Below, piece by piece: positions 35,620 to 44,468 of a stretch of DNA of 64,000 nt. Under the pieces are notes generated by a model. It saw nothing but the letters and a program-made list of their open reading frames with translations, did not search any database and had not been told where the DNA came from. Position 1 is the first letter of the stretch. Each line of letters opens with the position of its first letter. Made by a program: the position numbers and the translations under genes. Origin of the DNA: Sphingomonas sp. (GTDB lineage: Bacteria > Pseudomonadota > Alphaproteobacteria > Sphingomonadales > Sphingomonadaceae); NCBI RefSeq assembly GCF_024508665.1, contig NZ_JANINP010000007.1:1054001-1118000 (forward strand). The letters run 5' to 3'.

Positions 35620-37005
35620 CTAGAAGAACAGGATCGCCCCGGCGGCGACCGCATTGGATGTCGCCTGGTTGGTCCCCTGCGCTTCGGCCTTGGTGTGGAC
35701 GTATTCGCCGAGCAGCGTCACCCAGGAAGTCAGGCCGTAACGCGCCTGACCGACCCAGCTTGAATTCTTGCGGACCAGGATCGGATTGATCTCGCCCGGC
35801 GCCAGGTCGAGGCGACTCTCGCCATAACTGCCGCCGAGCGTGAACTTGCCGATCGTATAGGTTGCCTGGCCATAGAAGCCGTCGCTGTCGCGCTTGCGGC
35901 CGTTGGCGGCCGTGGACAGCAGGAACAGGCCGGTCGTGCCGACGCCGCTGCCGGTGTAATAATAACCGAGCGCAGTGAAGCCGGCGACGCTGAACTTGGC
36001 GCCGACATCGATGGCATTGCCGGTGTAGCTGGGGAATCCGCTGATGCCGTCATGCTTCTGGGTGATGCCCGACACCCAGAGGTGTCCGGCGACACCAGCT
36101 GCCTTGAAGTCATAGACCAGCTTCGCCTGGAACCCCGGTGTGCCGTTGACCTCGCCCGAGCCGATCGTGGTGAGCGGCTGGAACACGCCGAACGACGCCT
36201 GGAAGCCGCCGAGCTTGGGGGTGGTATAGGTGATCTGCGGCTGGAAATCGGTGTAGATATAGCCGATGCCGATACGCCCCAGTGTCGTGTTGGACGGAGC
36301 CGCATTGCCGGCGGGCGTACCGCTCGACAGCAGGGTGATGTCGTTCAGGATGGCTTCCGATCCGAACAGGCCGATGTCGCGGCCGATCTTGAATTCGCCG
36401 ATATTGGGCTTGCCGAACGTCAGATAGGTCTGGCGGAAATCGATCCCGCTGGTCCCCAGGGCGGTCGGATTGCCCCCCGAATTCGCGCCGCCGACGCCGG
36501 TCACGCTGTTGATGCCCGGATACAGGCCGAAATGCGCGCCGATGTCCCAACCGGCCTGGCGGGTGGTCACGTCGACCTTGAGAAAGCCCGGCAACAGGCC
36601 GTTGCGCACCGACGAGCTGTTGTTGCCTACCGTCGCCAGCCCGCCGGCGACGGTGGTGTTGGCGGCCGACTTGTCGCCACTGTCATGGACGTAGAAGCCG
36701 TTGACCGAACCGGAGAATTTGAGCGTAACGCCGGCCATTTCGAAACCGACGCCGCTATCGCTCATCCGCACTATCTTCTTGTCGTCGAGCGCCGCTGCCG
36801 CCGCTTGCGGCGCGGGCTGGGCGGGAGCGGCCTGCGCCTGGTCGCGCGCCATCAGCTGCTGATATTCCTCATCCGACAGGATGCCCTTTTCCTTGAGCTT
36901 GAGCAGCAGATCGGCATTGGCGCTTTGCGCGAGTGCAGGCGTAGCCCCCAAGATCAAGCACGCAGCCGCGCTCGCGGCGGCGAGCCTCATGGCCCGTCCC
37001 TTCAT
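35620..37005 (-). CDS. Outer-membrane porin with N-terminal coiled coil
   Basis: 461 residues from ATG 37005 (AGGGAGG, 6 nt spacing); ATG 36990 is the internal alternative. The signal peptide ends TPALAQ. Residues about 30-55 (LLLKLKEKGILSDEEYQQLM) form the short helix seen in many sphingomonad porins, then an Ala/Pro/Gln linker. A beta-barrel follows with amphipathic strands and a final Phe (AILFF). It may admit small alcohols or acids. It heads the porin-receptor-acs unit and is preceded by motif copy E. Confidence 0.85.
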   Translation of the reverse strand: MKGRAMRLAAASAAACLILGATPALAQSANADLLLKLKEKGILSDEEYQQLMARDQAQAAPAQPAPQAAAAALDDKKIVRMSDSGVGFEMAGVTLKFSGSVNGFYVHDSGDKSAANTTVAGGLATVGNNSSSVRNGLLPGFLKVDVTTRQAGWDIGAHFGLYPGINSVTGVGGANSGGNPTALGTSGIDFRQTYLTFGKPNIGEFKIGRDIGLFGSEAILNDITLLSSGTPAGNAAPSNTTLGRIGIGYIYTDFQPQITYTTPKLGGFQASFGVFQPLTTIGSGEVNGTPGFQAKLVYDFKAAGVAGHLWVSGITQKHDGISGFPSYTGNAIDVGAKFSVAGFTALGYYYTGSGVGTTGLFLLSTAANGRKRDSDGFYGQATYTIGKFTLGGSYGESRLDLAPGEINPILVRKNSSWVGQARYGLTSWVTLLGEYVHTKAEAQGTNQATSNAVAAGAILFF

Positions 37006-37080
37006 CGAAATCCTCCCTCTGTGTCAGCGGCGGTGTAGGTCGCCGTCGAGCGGGAAGGTGCCGGTGTCGGCGATTGTCGG

Positions 37081-37097
37081 AAATTGAACTTTAGGTC
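37081..37097 (-). promoter_or_regulatory. Block-2 shared motif, copy E
   Basis: On the minus strand the sequence reads GACCTAAAGTTCAATTT, ending 75 nt before the porin start and pointing toward it. It matches the other copies at the key C, A-A, G and CAAT positions, with T in place of one conserved C. Confidence 0.5.
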
Positions 37098-37115
37098 CGT
37101 GCCGGCCGCTCGCGG

Positions 37116-38075
37116 TCATTCCGCGATGACGACTCCCCATGGCGCCTTGTCGACCGGGATGGTGGCGACCACCTTTCGACTGGCGATATCGACGACCGAG
37201 ACATCGTTGGTCAGGCCGTTGGCGGTGAAAGCCCGCCGCCCATCGGCGCCGATCGCGAGGTGCCAGACGCGGCCACCGACCGGGACGTAGCCCGTCACCT
37301 TGCGCGACGCGACGTCGACGAACGCGATGCTATTGCCGCGTCCCAACGCGACCAGCGCGGTCTTGCGGTCAGGCGTGAAATTCACGCCCACCGGCATGAT
37401 CGTGCTGCCGAGAACACCGGGCGGAGCAAAAGTAATGCGGTCGATCACCTTGCGGCTGGCGACGTCGATCACGGAGACGTCCCCGCCTATTTCGGCCGAC
37501 ACCCACAATTGCTTGCCGTCGCCGGTGAATTCGGCATGGCGCGGCCGGGCTCCGACCTCGGTCACCGCGACGTCGCTGCGGCTGGCAAGGTCGATCCAGT
37601 GGATCGAATTGTCGGTTTCCGAGGTGGAGATGACGGTCGTGCCGTCGGGACTCGTCGCCATCCCCTCCGGCTCGACACCGACGACGAGCTGGAAGGCCAC
37701 GGACTTGCTCGGCACGTCAATCGCGGTGACCGCCGCGTCGCGTTCGTTGGCCGCGAACAGCATCCGCCCGTCGACCGATAGCGCGAATTGCTCGGGGTCT
37801 TCGCCCGAGGGCAGGTCGGCGATCACCTTGCCGTTTGCCCGGTCGATCACCTGCACGGCATTGGCGTCGCTCGCGCAGACGTAGAGATACTTGCCGTCGC
37901 GCGACAGCAACAGCCCGCGAGGCCGCTTGCCGACGGGCCAGGTGGCGGCGACCTTGAGCGTCGCGCCGTCGATCACCGAGATCGTCCCCGCCTTTTCGTT
38001 GGTGACGTAGATCGTCTCTGCGCGAGCCGTTGCCGGCAGCAGCGAGAAAGCGAGAAGAAGCGAGAGCCTGCGCAT
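37116..38075 (-). CDS. PQQ-associated beta-propeller protein
   Basis: 319 residues with a signal peptide (about 1-19, ending ATARA). Seven YVTN-type repeats are visible (ETIYVTNEKAGTISVIDGATLKV, KYLYVCASDANAVQVIDRANGKV, and so on), each of about 40 residues. This is the propeller family found only with PQQ-dependent alcohol catabolism clusters. Its role is not known; a scaffold or cofactor-handling function in the periplasm is plausible. It is divergent from cytochrome c-550, and the gap between them carries motif copy B, oriented toward the cytochrome. Confidence 0.88.
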   Translation of the reverse strand: MRRLSLLLAFSLLPATARAETIYVTNEKAGTISVIDGATLKVAATWPVGKRPRGLLLSRDGKYLYVCASDANAVQVIDRANGKVIADLPSGEDPEQFALSVDGRMLFAANERDAAVTAIDVPSKSVAFQLVVGVEPEGMATSPDGTTVISTSETDNSIHWIDLASRSDVAVTEVGARPRHAEFTGDGKQLWVSAEIGGDVSVIDVASRKVIDRITFAPPGVLGSTIMPVGVNFTPDRKTALVALGRGNSIAFVDVASRKVTGYVPVGGRVWHLAIGADGRRAFTANGLTNDVSVVDIASRKVVATIPVDKAPWGVVIAE

Positions 38076-38112
38076 GGCACCATAGTATTACGCCCAGGGT
38101 GATCGCGCTTCA

Positions 38113-38129
38113 CTACCAAAGTACAATAT
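38113..38129 (+). promoter_or_regulatory. Block-2 shared motif, copy B
   Basis: CTACCAAAGTACAATAT ends 62 nt before the cytochrome c-550 start, in the 116-nt divergent gap with the beta-propeller gene. It agrees with copies A, C, D and E at the CC-A-G--CAAT core. Confidence 0.6.
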
Positions 38130-38191
38130 GGAGGCGGCGCAGGTTCGATAGGGTGTCGCGGGCTGGAATTCCGGCCTGTGGAGAGGGTATC

Positions 38192-38635
38192 ATGAACAAG
38201 GTTTTCAATCGCTTGGCGATGGGCGTGTCGTTCGCGCTGTTCGCCGGCGCCACGGCGACGCAGGTCATGGGGCACGGCCCGGTCACGCCGCAGCCGGTCG
38301 ACACCAGCAAGTTGCCGGACATCAAGCCCGACAATGACACCTGGCTGACGCACAATCCGTATCGCGGCAACCCCGATGCCATCAAGATCGGCGAGTTCGC
38401 CTATGGTCAGAATTGTGCGCGCTGCCATGGCCTCGAGGCGATCAGCGGAGGTATCGCGCCCGACCTGCGCTATCTCGAGCTCGGCGATACCGGCGACGAG
38501 TGGTTCGTCCAGCGCTATCACCATGGTTCGGCCCGAGACGGCAAGGTCTATATGCCGCCGATGGGTGAGATCCTCGGGCAAAAGGCCGGTTGGGCGATCC
38601 GCGCCTGGCTCGAGACAAAGCATACCGACGAGTGA
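38192..38635 (+). CDS. pedF: Cytochrome c-550, PedF type
   Basis: 147 residues from ATG 38192 (GGAGAGGG upstream), with a signal peptide ending near MGHG. It has a single c-type haem site CARCH, with probable Met ligand in VYMPPMGEILGQK. The conserved LTHNPYRGNPDAIKIGEFAYGQNCARCHG region matches the cytochrome c-550 that serves PQQ alcohol dehydrogenases (PedF/ExaB-like). It should take electrons from the quinoprotein at 39608 and pass them to the respiratory chain. The stop overlaps the next gene's GTG start. Confidence 0.88.
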   Translation: MNKVFNRLAMGVSFALFAGATATQVMGHGPVTPQPVDTSKLPDIKPDNDTWLTHNPYRGNPDAIKIGEFAYGQNCARCHGLEAISGGIAPDLRYLELGDTGDEWFVQRYHHGSARDGKVYMPPMGEILGQKAGWAIRAWLETKHTDE

Positions 38636-39495
38636 GCGCTCTCCTTTCCCGTCGCCACGCGCTGGCTGCGTTGGGCGGTGCGCTCGCGGGTGCCGCCATC
38701 GGCATCCCCGGCGCCTGGGCGAGCCCGCTCGACAAGGTGAAGGCCAAGGGCGTGCTGACCGTCGCGGTCTACAAGGATTACGAGCCCTGGTCGTGGATGG
38801 CCGAGGGGCGGCTGACCGGCATCGATGTCGATCTGGCGGGGCTGCTCGCCGAAGGGATCGGCGTCAAGACGGATGTCCGCCAGTTCCTGGCGGGCGACGA
38901 TCTCGGCGACGACCTGCGCAACATGGTCTGGAAGGGCACTGTCGTCGGCCAACCCCCCTGCGACCTGATGATGCACGTGCCGGTCGACCGCAAACTGCAG
39001 ATCGACAACGACCGCGCGGTGATCGCCGGCCCCTATTATCGCGAAACCTTCGAAATGGCCTGCAATCGCGAAACGACCGATTGCGAAGTCCCGCCGCCCC
39101 AGCTCAAGGGCAAGCGCCTGGTGGTCGAGACCGCGAGCATTCCGGATATGTATTTGTCGGGGGCGTTCGGCGGTTCGCTGCGCGCCGACGTGCGGCATGT
39201 CTATACCGGTGCCGACGCGGTGGCGGCGGTCGCCTCCGGCGACGCCGACGCAACGGTCGCGACTCGCGCGCAGATCGAACACGGCATGAAGCCCGGAGGG
39301 CGCCTGATCGAGCGAAAGGGGCTGGTTCCGCTGATCTTCAATCCCGGATGGAATGTCGGGTTCGCGGTCAGGGATGACAGTCGCGACCTTGCGGATGAAC
39401 TAGAAAGACAGTTGGCCGCGGTCATTGCCGACGGCAGAATGAAGGCGATTTTCGCAAGCTACGGGGTGGTGCACCGGGAACCCATCCTGAGCTAA
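38632..39495 (+). CDS. MoxJ/XoxJ-like periplasmic binding protein
   Basis: 287 residues from GTG 38632, overlapping the cytochrome stop (GTGA). SRRHALAALGGALAGAAIG is a Tat-like signal. The rest is a type 2 periplasmic solute-binding fold (VLTVAVYKDYEPWSWMAEGRLTGIDVDLAGLLAEG; DATVATRAQIEHGMKPGG). No ABC permease or ATPase is nearby. This family of orphan binding proteins accompanies PQQ alcohol/methanol dehydrogenases (MoxJ, XoxJ), where a role in dehydrogenase maturation or cofactor loading is proposed. Two Cys about 9 residues apart (CNRETTDC) could form a disulfide. Confidence 0.85.
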   Translation: MSALLSRRHALAALGGALAGAAIGIPGAWASPLDKVKAKGVLTVAVYKDYEPWSWMAEGRLTGIDVDLAGLLAEGIGVKTDVRQFLAGDDLGDDLRNMVWKGTVVGQPPCDLMMHVPVDRKLQIDNDRAVIAGPYYRETFEMACNRETTDCEVPPPQLKGKRLVVETASIPDMYLSGAFGGSLRADVRHVYTGADAVAAVASGDADATVATRAQIEHGMKPGGRLIERKGLVPLIFNPGWNVGFAVRDDSRDLADELERQLAAVIADGRMKAIFASYGVVHREPILS

Positions 39496-39519
39496 GGGGC
39501 GTCTTGGGACATTCACGTA

Positions 39520-39536
39520 GTCCCTAGGTCCAATTG
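39520..39536 (+). promoter_or_regulatory. Block-2 shared motif, copy C
   Basis: GTCCCTAGGTCCAATTG ends 71 nt before the alcohol dehydrogenase start, in the 112-nt gap after the binding-protein gene. It is the copy closest to the catalytic gene of the system. Confidence 0.55.
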
Positions 39537-39607
39537 CTCCGGATACACCCGCACATAAGCATCGTCCCCGACCGATCTGGATCGGTAGACAAATGAGGGG
39601 AAGGATA

Positions 39608-41404
39608 ATGAAGAGGCTCCACCGGCTGATAGCGACGAGCGCGCTGGCTGGCTTGATGATTTCCGGTCAAACGGGTGCGGCACTGGCGGCCGACGGCCCT
39701 GCGGATCCCCCGAAGGCGGCCGCTCCGGCACCGGCTCAGTCGGGACCGACCGACGACGACCTGATGGCCTCGGCGACCAACACCAGCTCGGTCCTGACCT
39801 ATGGCATGGGACCCAAGGCGCAGCGCTTCAGTCCGCTGACCACGATCAACGCCGACAATGTCGCGAAGATGGTACCCGCTTTTGCCTCGTCGCTGGGTGG
39901 CGAGAAGCAGCGCGGGCAGGAATCGCAGCCGATCGTCTATGACGGCGTGATCTACGTCACCGGATCATACTCGCGGCTGTTCGCCTTCGACGCGCATACC
40001 GGCGAAAAGATGTGGGAATATGATGCCCGTCTGCCCGACGGCATCATGCCGTGCTGCGACGTCGTCAATCGCGGCGCCGCCATTTACGGCGACAAGATCA
40101 TCTTCGGCACGCTCGACGCGCATCTGGTCGCGCTGAACCGCAAGACCGGCAAGGTGATCTGGAACAAGACGCTGGCCGATTATTGGGCAGGCTACAGCTT
40201 CACCGCCGCGCCGATGATCGTGAAGGGCAAGGTGATCTACGGCAATTCGGGCGGCGAATTCGGCATCATCGGCAAGGTCGAGGCGCGCGACGTCAATACC
40301 GGCGAGCTGCTGTGGTCGCGGCCGACGGTCGAGGGCAATATGGGGATGCTCAACGGCAAGGAGAGCACCATGACCGGCAAGCTCAACGCGAGCTGGCCGG
40401 GCGACATGTACAAGAATGGCGGTGGCGCGACCTGGCTCGGCGGCACCTATGACCCCGACACCAATTCGCTCTTCTTCGGCACCGGCAACCCCGGTCCCTG
40501 GAACAGCAACCTGCGCCCGGGCGACAACCTTTACACCTCGTCGCTGCTGGCGATCGATCCCGACACCGGCGAGATCAAGTGGCACTATCAATACACGCCG
40601 CATGACGGCTGGGATTTCGACGGCGTCAACGAGTTCATTCCCTTCGACGCGACGATCAATGGCAAGCCGATGAAGCTCGGCGCCCAGGCCAATCGCAACG
40701 GCTTCTTCTTCGTGCTCGACCGTACCAACGGCAAGTTCATCTCGGCGACGCCGTTCGTGTCGAAGGTCACCTGGGCGACAGGCTATGACAAGAAGGGCCG
40801 GCCGATCTACGATCCGGCCAATCGCCCCGGACCGCCGACCGGCGAGAAAGGCAATACGGTGTTCTCCGCGCCGAGCTTCCTGGGCGGCAAGAACTGGATG
40901 CCGATGGCGTTCAGTCAACAGACCGGCATGTTCTACGTCCCCTCCAACGAATGGGGCATGGACATCTGGAACGAGCCGATCACCTACAAGAAGGGCGCAG
41001 CCTATCTCGGCGCCGGCTTCACCATCAAGCCGCTCTACGACGACCATATCGGCGTCCTGCGCGCGATCGATCCGACCACCGGCAAGATCAAGTGGGAATA
41101 TAAGAACAAGGCCCCGCTGTGGGGCGGCGTTCTGACCACGGCCGGCAACCTGGTCTTCACCGGCACGCCCGAAGGATATCTGAAAGCGTTCGATGCCAAG
41201 ACCGGCAAGGAATTGTGGAAATTCAATACCGGTTCGGGCGTGGTCGGATCCCCGGTCACCTGGGAACAGGATGGCGAGCAATATGTGGCCGTGATGTCGG
41301 GCTGGGGCGGCGCGGTGCCGCTCTGGGGCGGCGAAGTCGCCAAGGCGGTCAAGGAAATCAGCCAGGGCGGGGCGCTCTGGGTGTTCAAGCTGCCAAAGCA
41401 GTGA
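39608..41404 (+). CDS. PQQ-dependent alcohol dehydrogenase, lanthanide-type signature
   Basis: 598 residues, ATG 39608, signal peptide ending GAALA. It is an eight-bladed quinoprotein propeller that oxidises primary alcohols to aldehydes in the periplasm. The adjacent Cys149-Cys150 form the vicinal disulfide over PQQ. Metal ligands are likely Glu217 (SGGEFG) and Asn294 (TGNPGPW). Asp336 in HDGWDFDG is the catalytic base. Asp338, two residues later, is the extra Asp of lanthanide-dependent enzymes such as XoxF; calcium enzymes such as MxaF have Ala there. No C-terminal haem domain is present, so electrons go to a separate carrier. The overall form is closer to ExaA/PedH alcohol dehydrogenases than to methanol dehydrogenase. 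Confidence 0.92.
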   Translation: MKRLHRLIATSALAGLMISGQTGAALAADGPADPPKAAAPAPAQSGPTDDDLMASATNTSSVLTYGMGPKAQRFSPLTTINADNVAKMVPAFASSLGGEKQRGQESQPIVYDGVIYVTGSYSRLFAFDAHTGEKMWEYDARLPDGIMPCCDVVNRGAAIYGDKIIFGTLDAHLVALNRKTGKVIWNKTLADYWAGYSFTAAPMIVKGKVIYGNSGGEFGIIGKVEARDVNTGELLWSRPTVEGNMGMLNGKESTMTGKLNASWPGDMYKNGGGATWLGGTYDPDTNSLFFGTGNPGPWNSNLRPGDNLYTSSLLAIDPDTGEIKWHYQYTPHDGWDFDGVNEFIPFDATINGKPMKLGAQANRNGFFFVLDRTNGKFISATPFVSKVTWATGYDKKGRPIYDPANRPGPPTGEKGNTVFSAPSFLGGKNWMPMAFSQQTGMFYVPSNEWGMDIWNEPITYKKGAAYLGAGFTIKPLYDDHIGVLRAIDPTTGKIKWEYKNKAPLWGGVLTTAGNLVFTGTPEGYLKAFDAKTGKELWKFNTGSGVVGSPVTWEQDGEQYVAVMSGWGGAVPLWGGEVAKAVKEISQGGALWVFKLPKQ

Positions 41405-41505
41405 CGATGACGGGACCCCTGGGGGCGGCGCTACCGAGCGCCGCCCCAGCTTCCCCGGTCCCACCGGCTGCGGTACGCTATGCGAGCCAGGGAGGGCAGG
41501 GGTAC

Positions 41506-42153
41506 GTGGAACGGGTCCTGATCGCAGACGATCATCCGATGGTCCGTGATGGCCTGAGAACGGTCATCGCCGTCGCCTTTGACCAATGCGAATTGTTCGA
41601 GGCCTCGTCGATCGACGAAGCGGCCGCGATCGTCGAGCGCGAAGGCGATTTCGACCTGGTGATGCTCGACCTCAACATGCCCGGCACGACGGGATTTTCG
41701 GGACTGGTCGCCATGCGCGACCGCTTTCCCTCGCTGCCGATCGTGATCGTTTCGGCCGCGCAGGAGAGGGGCCTGGCGCGATCGGCGATCGCCGCCGGCG
41801 CCGCCGGCTTCATCCCCAAGTCGCTCAGGCGCAGCGCGATCGTCGACGCGTTGAAGACGATCCTGTCGGGCGACATCTTCCTCCCCGAGGTCGAGGAGGG
41901 CGACGAGGCGGCCGACGCCGAAACGGCCGATATCCTGGCCAGGATCGCCAGCCTCACGCCGCAGCAAAAGGTGGTCCTGCGGCTGATCGTCGAAGGCAAG
42001 CTCAACAAGCAGATCGCCTATGATCTCGACGTATCGATGACCACCGTCAAGGCGCACGTCTCCGCCATCCTGAGCAAGCTGCGTGTATTCAGCCGCACCC
42101 AGGCGGTGATCCTGGTGGGCAAGGTCAATTTCGCCGCCGACGGGCGCGCTTGA
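41506..42153 (+). CDS. LuxR/NarL-type response regulator (AgmR/ErbR-like)
   Basis: 215 residues from GTG 41506 behind a GGGAGGGCAGGGG site; an in-frame ATG at 41407 would add a 33-residue tail without a good site. The receiver domain (about 3-120) starts RVLIADDHPMV and has phospho-acceptor Asp55 in MLDLNMPG and the conserved Lys in FIPKS. The DNA-binding helix-turn-helix (about 150-205) reads LTPQQKVVLRLIVEGKLNKQIAYDLDVSMTTVKAHVSAIL. It directly follows the dehydrogenase gene, as regulators of the Pseudomonas exa/ped systems do. It is the prime candidate to bind the block-2 motif. Confidence 0.9.
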   Translation: MERVLIADDHPMVRDGLRTVIAVAFDQCELFEASSIDEAAAIVEREGDFDLVMLDLNMPGTTGFSGLVAMRDRFPSLPIVIVSAAQERGLARSAIAAGAAGFIPKSLRRSAIVDALKTILSGDIFLPEVEEGDEAADAETADILARIASLTPQQKVVLRLIVEGKLNKQIAYDLDVSMTTVKAHVSAILSKLRVFSRTQAVILVGKVNFAADGRA

Positions 42154-42212
42154 GGCCTTTGCGAAAATAGCGCCGCGCGCTGATCGCCGGCGTAGAACGG
42201 AGCTCGATTGTC

Positions 42213-44468
42213 TCAGCCGGTCGCGAGCCGCGTCAGCAAGGCGCGCAATTGCGCCGGCTTGACCGGCTTGGTCAGCAAATGGAGTCCCCGCGCCGACAGC
42301 GCCTCGCGAAGCTCGGGCGTGCGGTCGGCGGTGATGACGACCGCGGGAACTTCGACGCCGCAATGCGCGCGCGCATCCGCGATCGCCGCGTCACCCGTCG
42401 CACCATTGTCGAGATGGTAATCGGCGACGATCACGTCAGGACGATCCGCGCCGAGCGCAGCCATGGCGGATGCGGCGTCCGTCGCCGATCGCACCTCGCA
42501 GCCCCAGCCTTCGAGCATGGCTTCCATGCCGTCGAGGATCGATTGGTCGTTGTCTATGACCAGGATCCTGCGTCGGGCGAGCTGGCCGCGCCGCAGGGGC
42601 GTGGCAAGTTGCTGCCGCGCATCGCGCGCGGTCGCCAGCGGTACCGTCACTCCGAAGCGCGAGCCCTTGCCCGGTGCGGAGTCGAGCGAGACGGGATGAT
42701 CGAGCATCTTGCTGGCGCGCTGGACGATCGCCAGCCCCAGGCCAATGCCGCGATCGCGCCCGGTTTCGCCGACACGCTGGAATTCCTCGAAGATGCGCTG
42801 ATGATCGACCGCCGCGATGCCGATGCCGGTATCCGCGACCTGGATCGTCAAGTCGCGGCCGGTCGTGACGCAGGTCACTTCCACACCGCCTTCGGTGGTA
42901 TAGCGCAAGGCGTTGGAAATCAGATTCTGCAGCATCCGGCGCAGCAATCGCGAATCCGACCGCACCCAATGACCGCTCGGTTCGATCCTGAAGCTCAGTC
43001 CTCGGGCGCGCGCGATCGGCGCGAATTCGGCACGCATGCTTTCGAGCAGTTCGTCGAGCGCGAGGTCGACGGGCTCGGCGACGATCGACCCGGCATCCAG
43101 TCGGGAAATTTCGAGCAAGGCCTCGAGCAGGTCCTCCACCGAATCGAGCGCCGAGCCGGTCTGCCGCACCAAGGCGCGGGTCGGTAGCGCGAGCCGGCGA
43201 TCGCCCAGCGCGGCGACGAACAAGCGCGCCGCATTGAGCGGTTGCAGCAGATCGTGGCTGGCGGCAGCCAGGAAGCGCGTCTTGGACAGATTCGCTTCTT
43301 CCGCGGCGGTCTTGGCGGATCGCATCGCGGCTTCGGCCGCCTCGCGTTCGGCGACCTCGCGCTGGAGCCGCGCATTGACCGCGGCGATATCGGCGGTGCG
43401 CTGGAGCACGCGCCGTTCGAGCGATTCATTGGCCTCGCGGAGCACCTCAGCCGCGCGCAGGCGCTCGGTGATGTCTTCGAAGCTCATCACCATGCCGCCG
43501 CCCGACATCGACGATCGGCGCACTTCGACCGTGCGTCCGTCGGTGTGACGGCGTTGGGTGACCATATCGGCCGAGCCCGGCGGCAGCCAATCGAGCGGCC
43601 GATCGGCCTGCATCGGACCGTTGATACGCTCGCAGGTAGCGACGAGTCCGTCATGCGTCATCACCAGCGGCATGCCGTCGGCGGGCAGGCCGATCGTCGC
43701 CAGCAGCGGGCCGTTCCAGGCGATAAGCTTGCGGTCGGCGTCGTAGACGCACACGCCGAGGCGGATATTGTCGAGCGTCGCTTGCAGGATCGCGGTCTTT
43801 TCGGCGAGTTCTAGCGTGCGTTCCCGCGCGTCGTCCGCCTTTACCTGGGTGATATCGGTATAGACCCCGACGATGCCGCCCTCGCTCGTGCGTAGTTCGT
43901 TGATCTGGATCCAGCGTCCGTCGGCCAGCGCATGGACGTGACCACCTTCGGCGACGCGATGCTGCGCGACGCGTTCGGATACCCAGCGATCGGGAGCGAC
44001 GAGCGCGCCGAGCGTGGTGCCATCCTGGCCGATCAGGCGGGCAATCTCGTCGAAGCCCATGCCGGGCACGATACGATCGGCGATGTTCGGCCAAAGTCCG
44101 AGATAGGTGCGATTGCACAAGACCAGCCGGTCGTCGGCGTCGAAGATCGCGAACCCCTCGTTGATGCTCTCGATGGCGTCACGCAACCGGCGCTGCGCGT
44201 CGTCCGCCGCTTCCTTGGCGGTCGCCAGCGCGGCATTGCTGCTGGCCAGAGCATCCAGTGCCCGTTCGAGATCGAGCGTGCGCTCGCGGACCTTGCCCTC
44301 CAGGCTGATCGCGGTTTCGAACAACGAGAAGGCATTGCCCTGAAGATCGGTCGAGCGTTCGACGCGATCCATCAACGCGGCGTTGATCCGCTTGAGCTTG
44401 CCGATCTCGGCTTCGAGCGCGGCGATGCGCTCGGCATCGGTTGGCGGTTGCAATGCGCGGGTCGCCAT
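42213..44468 (-). CDS. NahK/ErcS-like hybrid histidine kinase
   Basis: 751 residues; the ATG overlaps the FIST gene stop (TGATG). No membrane segments are seen, so it is cytoplasmic. Domains in order: N-terminal coiled coil (about 10-90), PAS (about 95-205; INEGFAIFDADDRLVLCNRTYLGLWP), PAS (about 220-335), coiled coil, HisKA with ASHDLLQPLNAARLF and His405, HATPase (NLISNALRYT, DTGIGIA, GIGLGLAIV), and a C-terminal receiver (about 632-751). The phosphorylation motif and layout match NahK/ErcS-type kinases, which in Pseudomonas act with the NO-sensing FIST protein NosP. It likely signals to the LuxR-type regulator encoded convergently. Confidence 0.9.
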   Translation of the reverse strand: MATRALQPPTDAERIAALEAEIGKLKRINAALMDRVERSTDLQGNAFSLFETAISLEGKVRERTLDLERALDALASSNAALATAKEAADDAQRRLRDAIESINEGFAIFDADDRLVLCNRTYLGLWPNIADRIVPGMGFDEIARLIGQDGTTLGALVAPDRWVSERVAQHRVAEGGHVHALADGRWIQINELRTSEGGIVGVYTDITQVKADDARERTLELAEKTAILQATLDNIRLGVCVYDADRKLIAWNGPLLATIGLPADGMPLVMTHDGLVATCERINGPMQADRPLDWLPPGSADMVTQRRHTDGRTVEVRRSSMSGGGMVMSFEDITERLRAAEVLREANESLERRVLQRTADIAAVNARLQREVAEREAAEAAMRSAKTAAEEANLSKTRFLAAASHDLLQPLNAARLFVAALGDRRLALPTRALVRQTGSALDSVEDLLEALLEISRLDAGSIVAEPVDLALDELLESMRAEFAPIARARGLSFRIEPSGHWVRSDSRLLRRMLQNLISNALRYTTEGGVEVTCVTTGRDLTIQVADTGIGIAAVDHQRIFEEFQRVGETGRDRGIGLGLAIVQRASKMLDHPVSLDSAPGKGSRFGVTVPLATARDARQQLATPLRRGQLARRRILVIDNDQSILDGMEAMLEGWGCEVRSATDAASAMAALGADRPDVIVADYHLDNGATGDAAIADARAHCGVEVPAVVITADRTPELREALSARGLHLLTKPVKPAQLRALLTRLATG

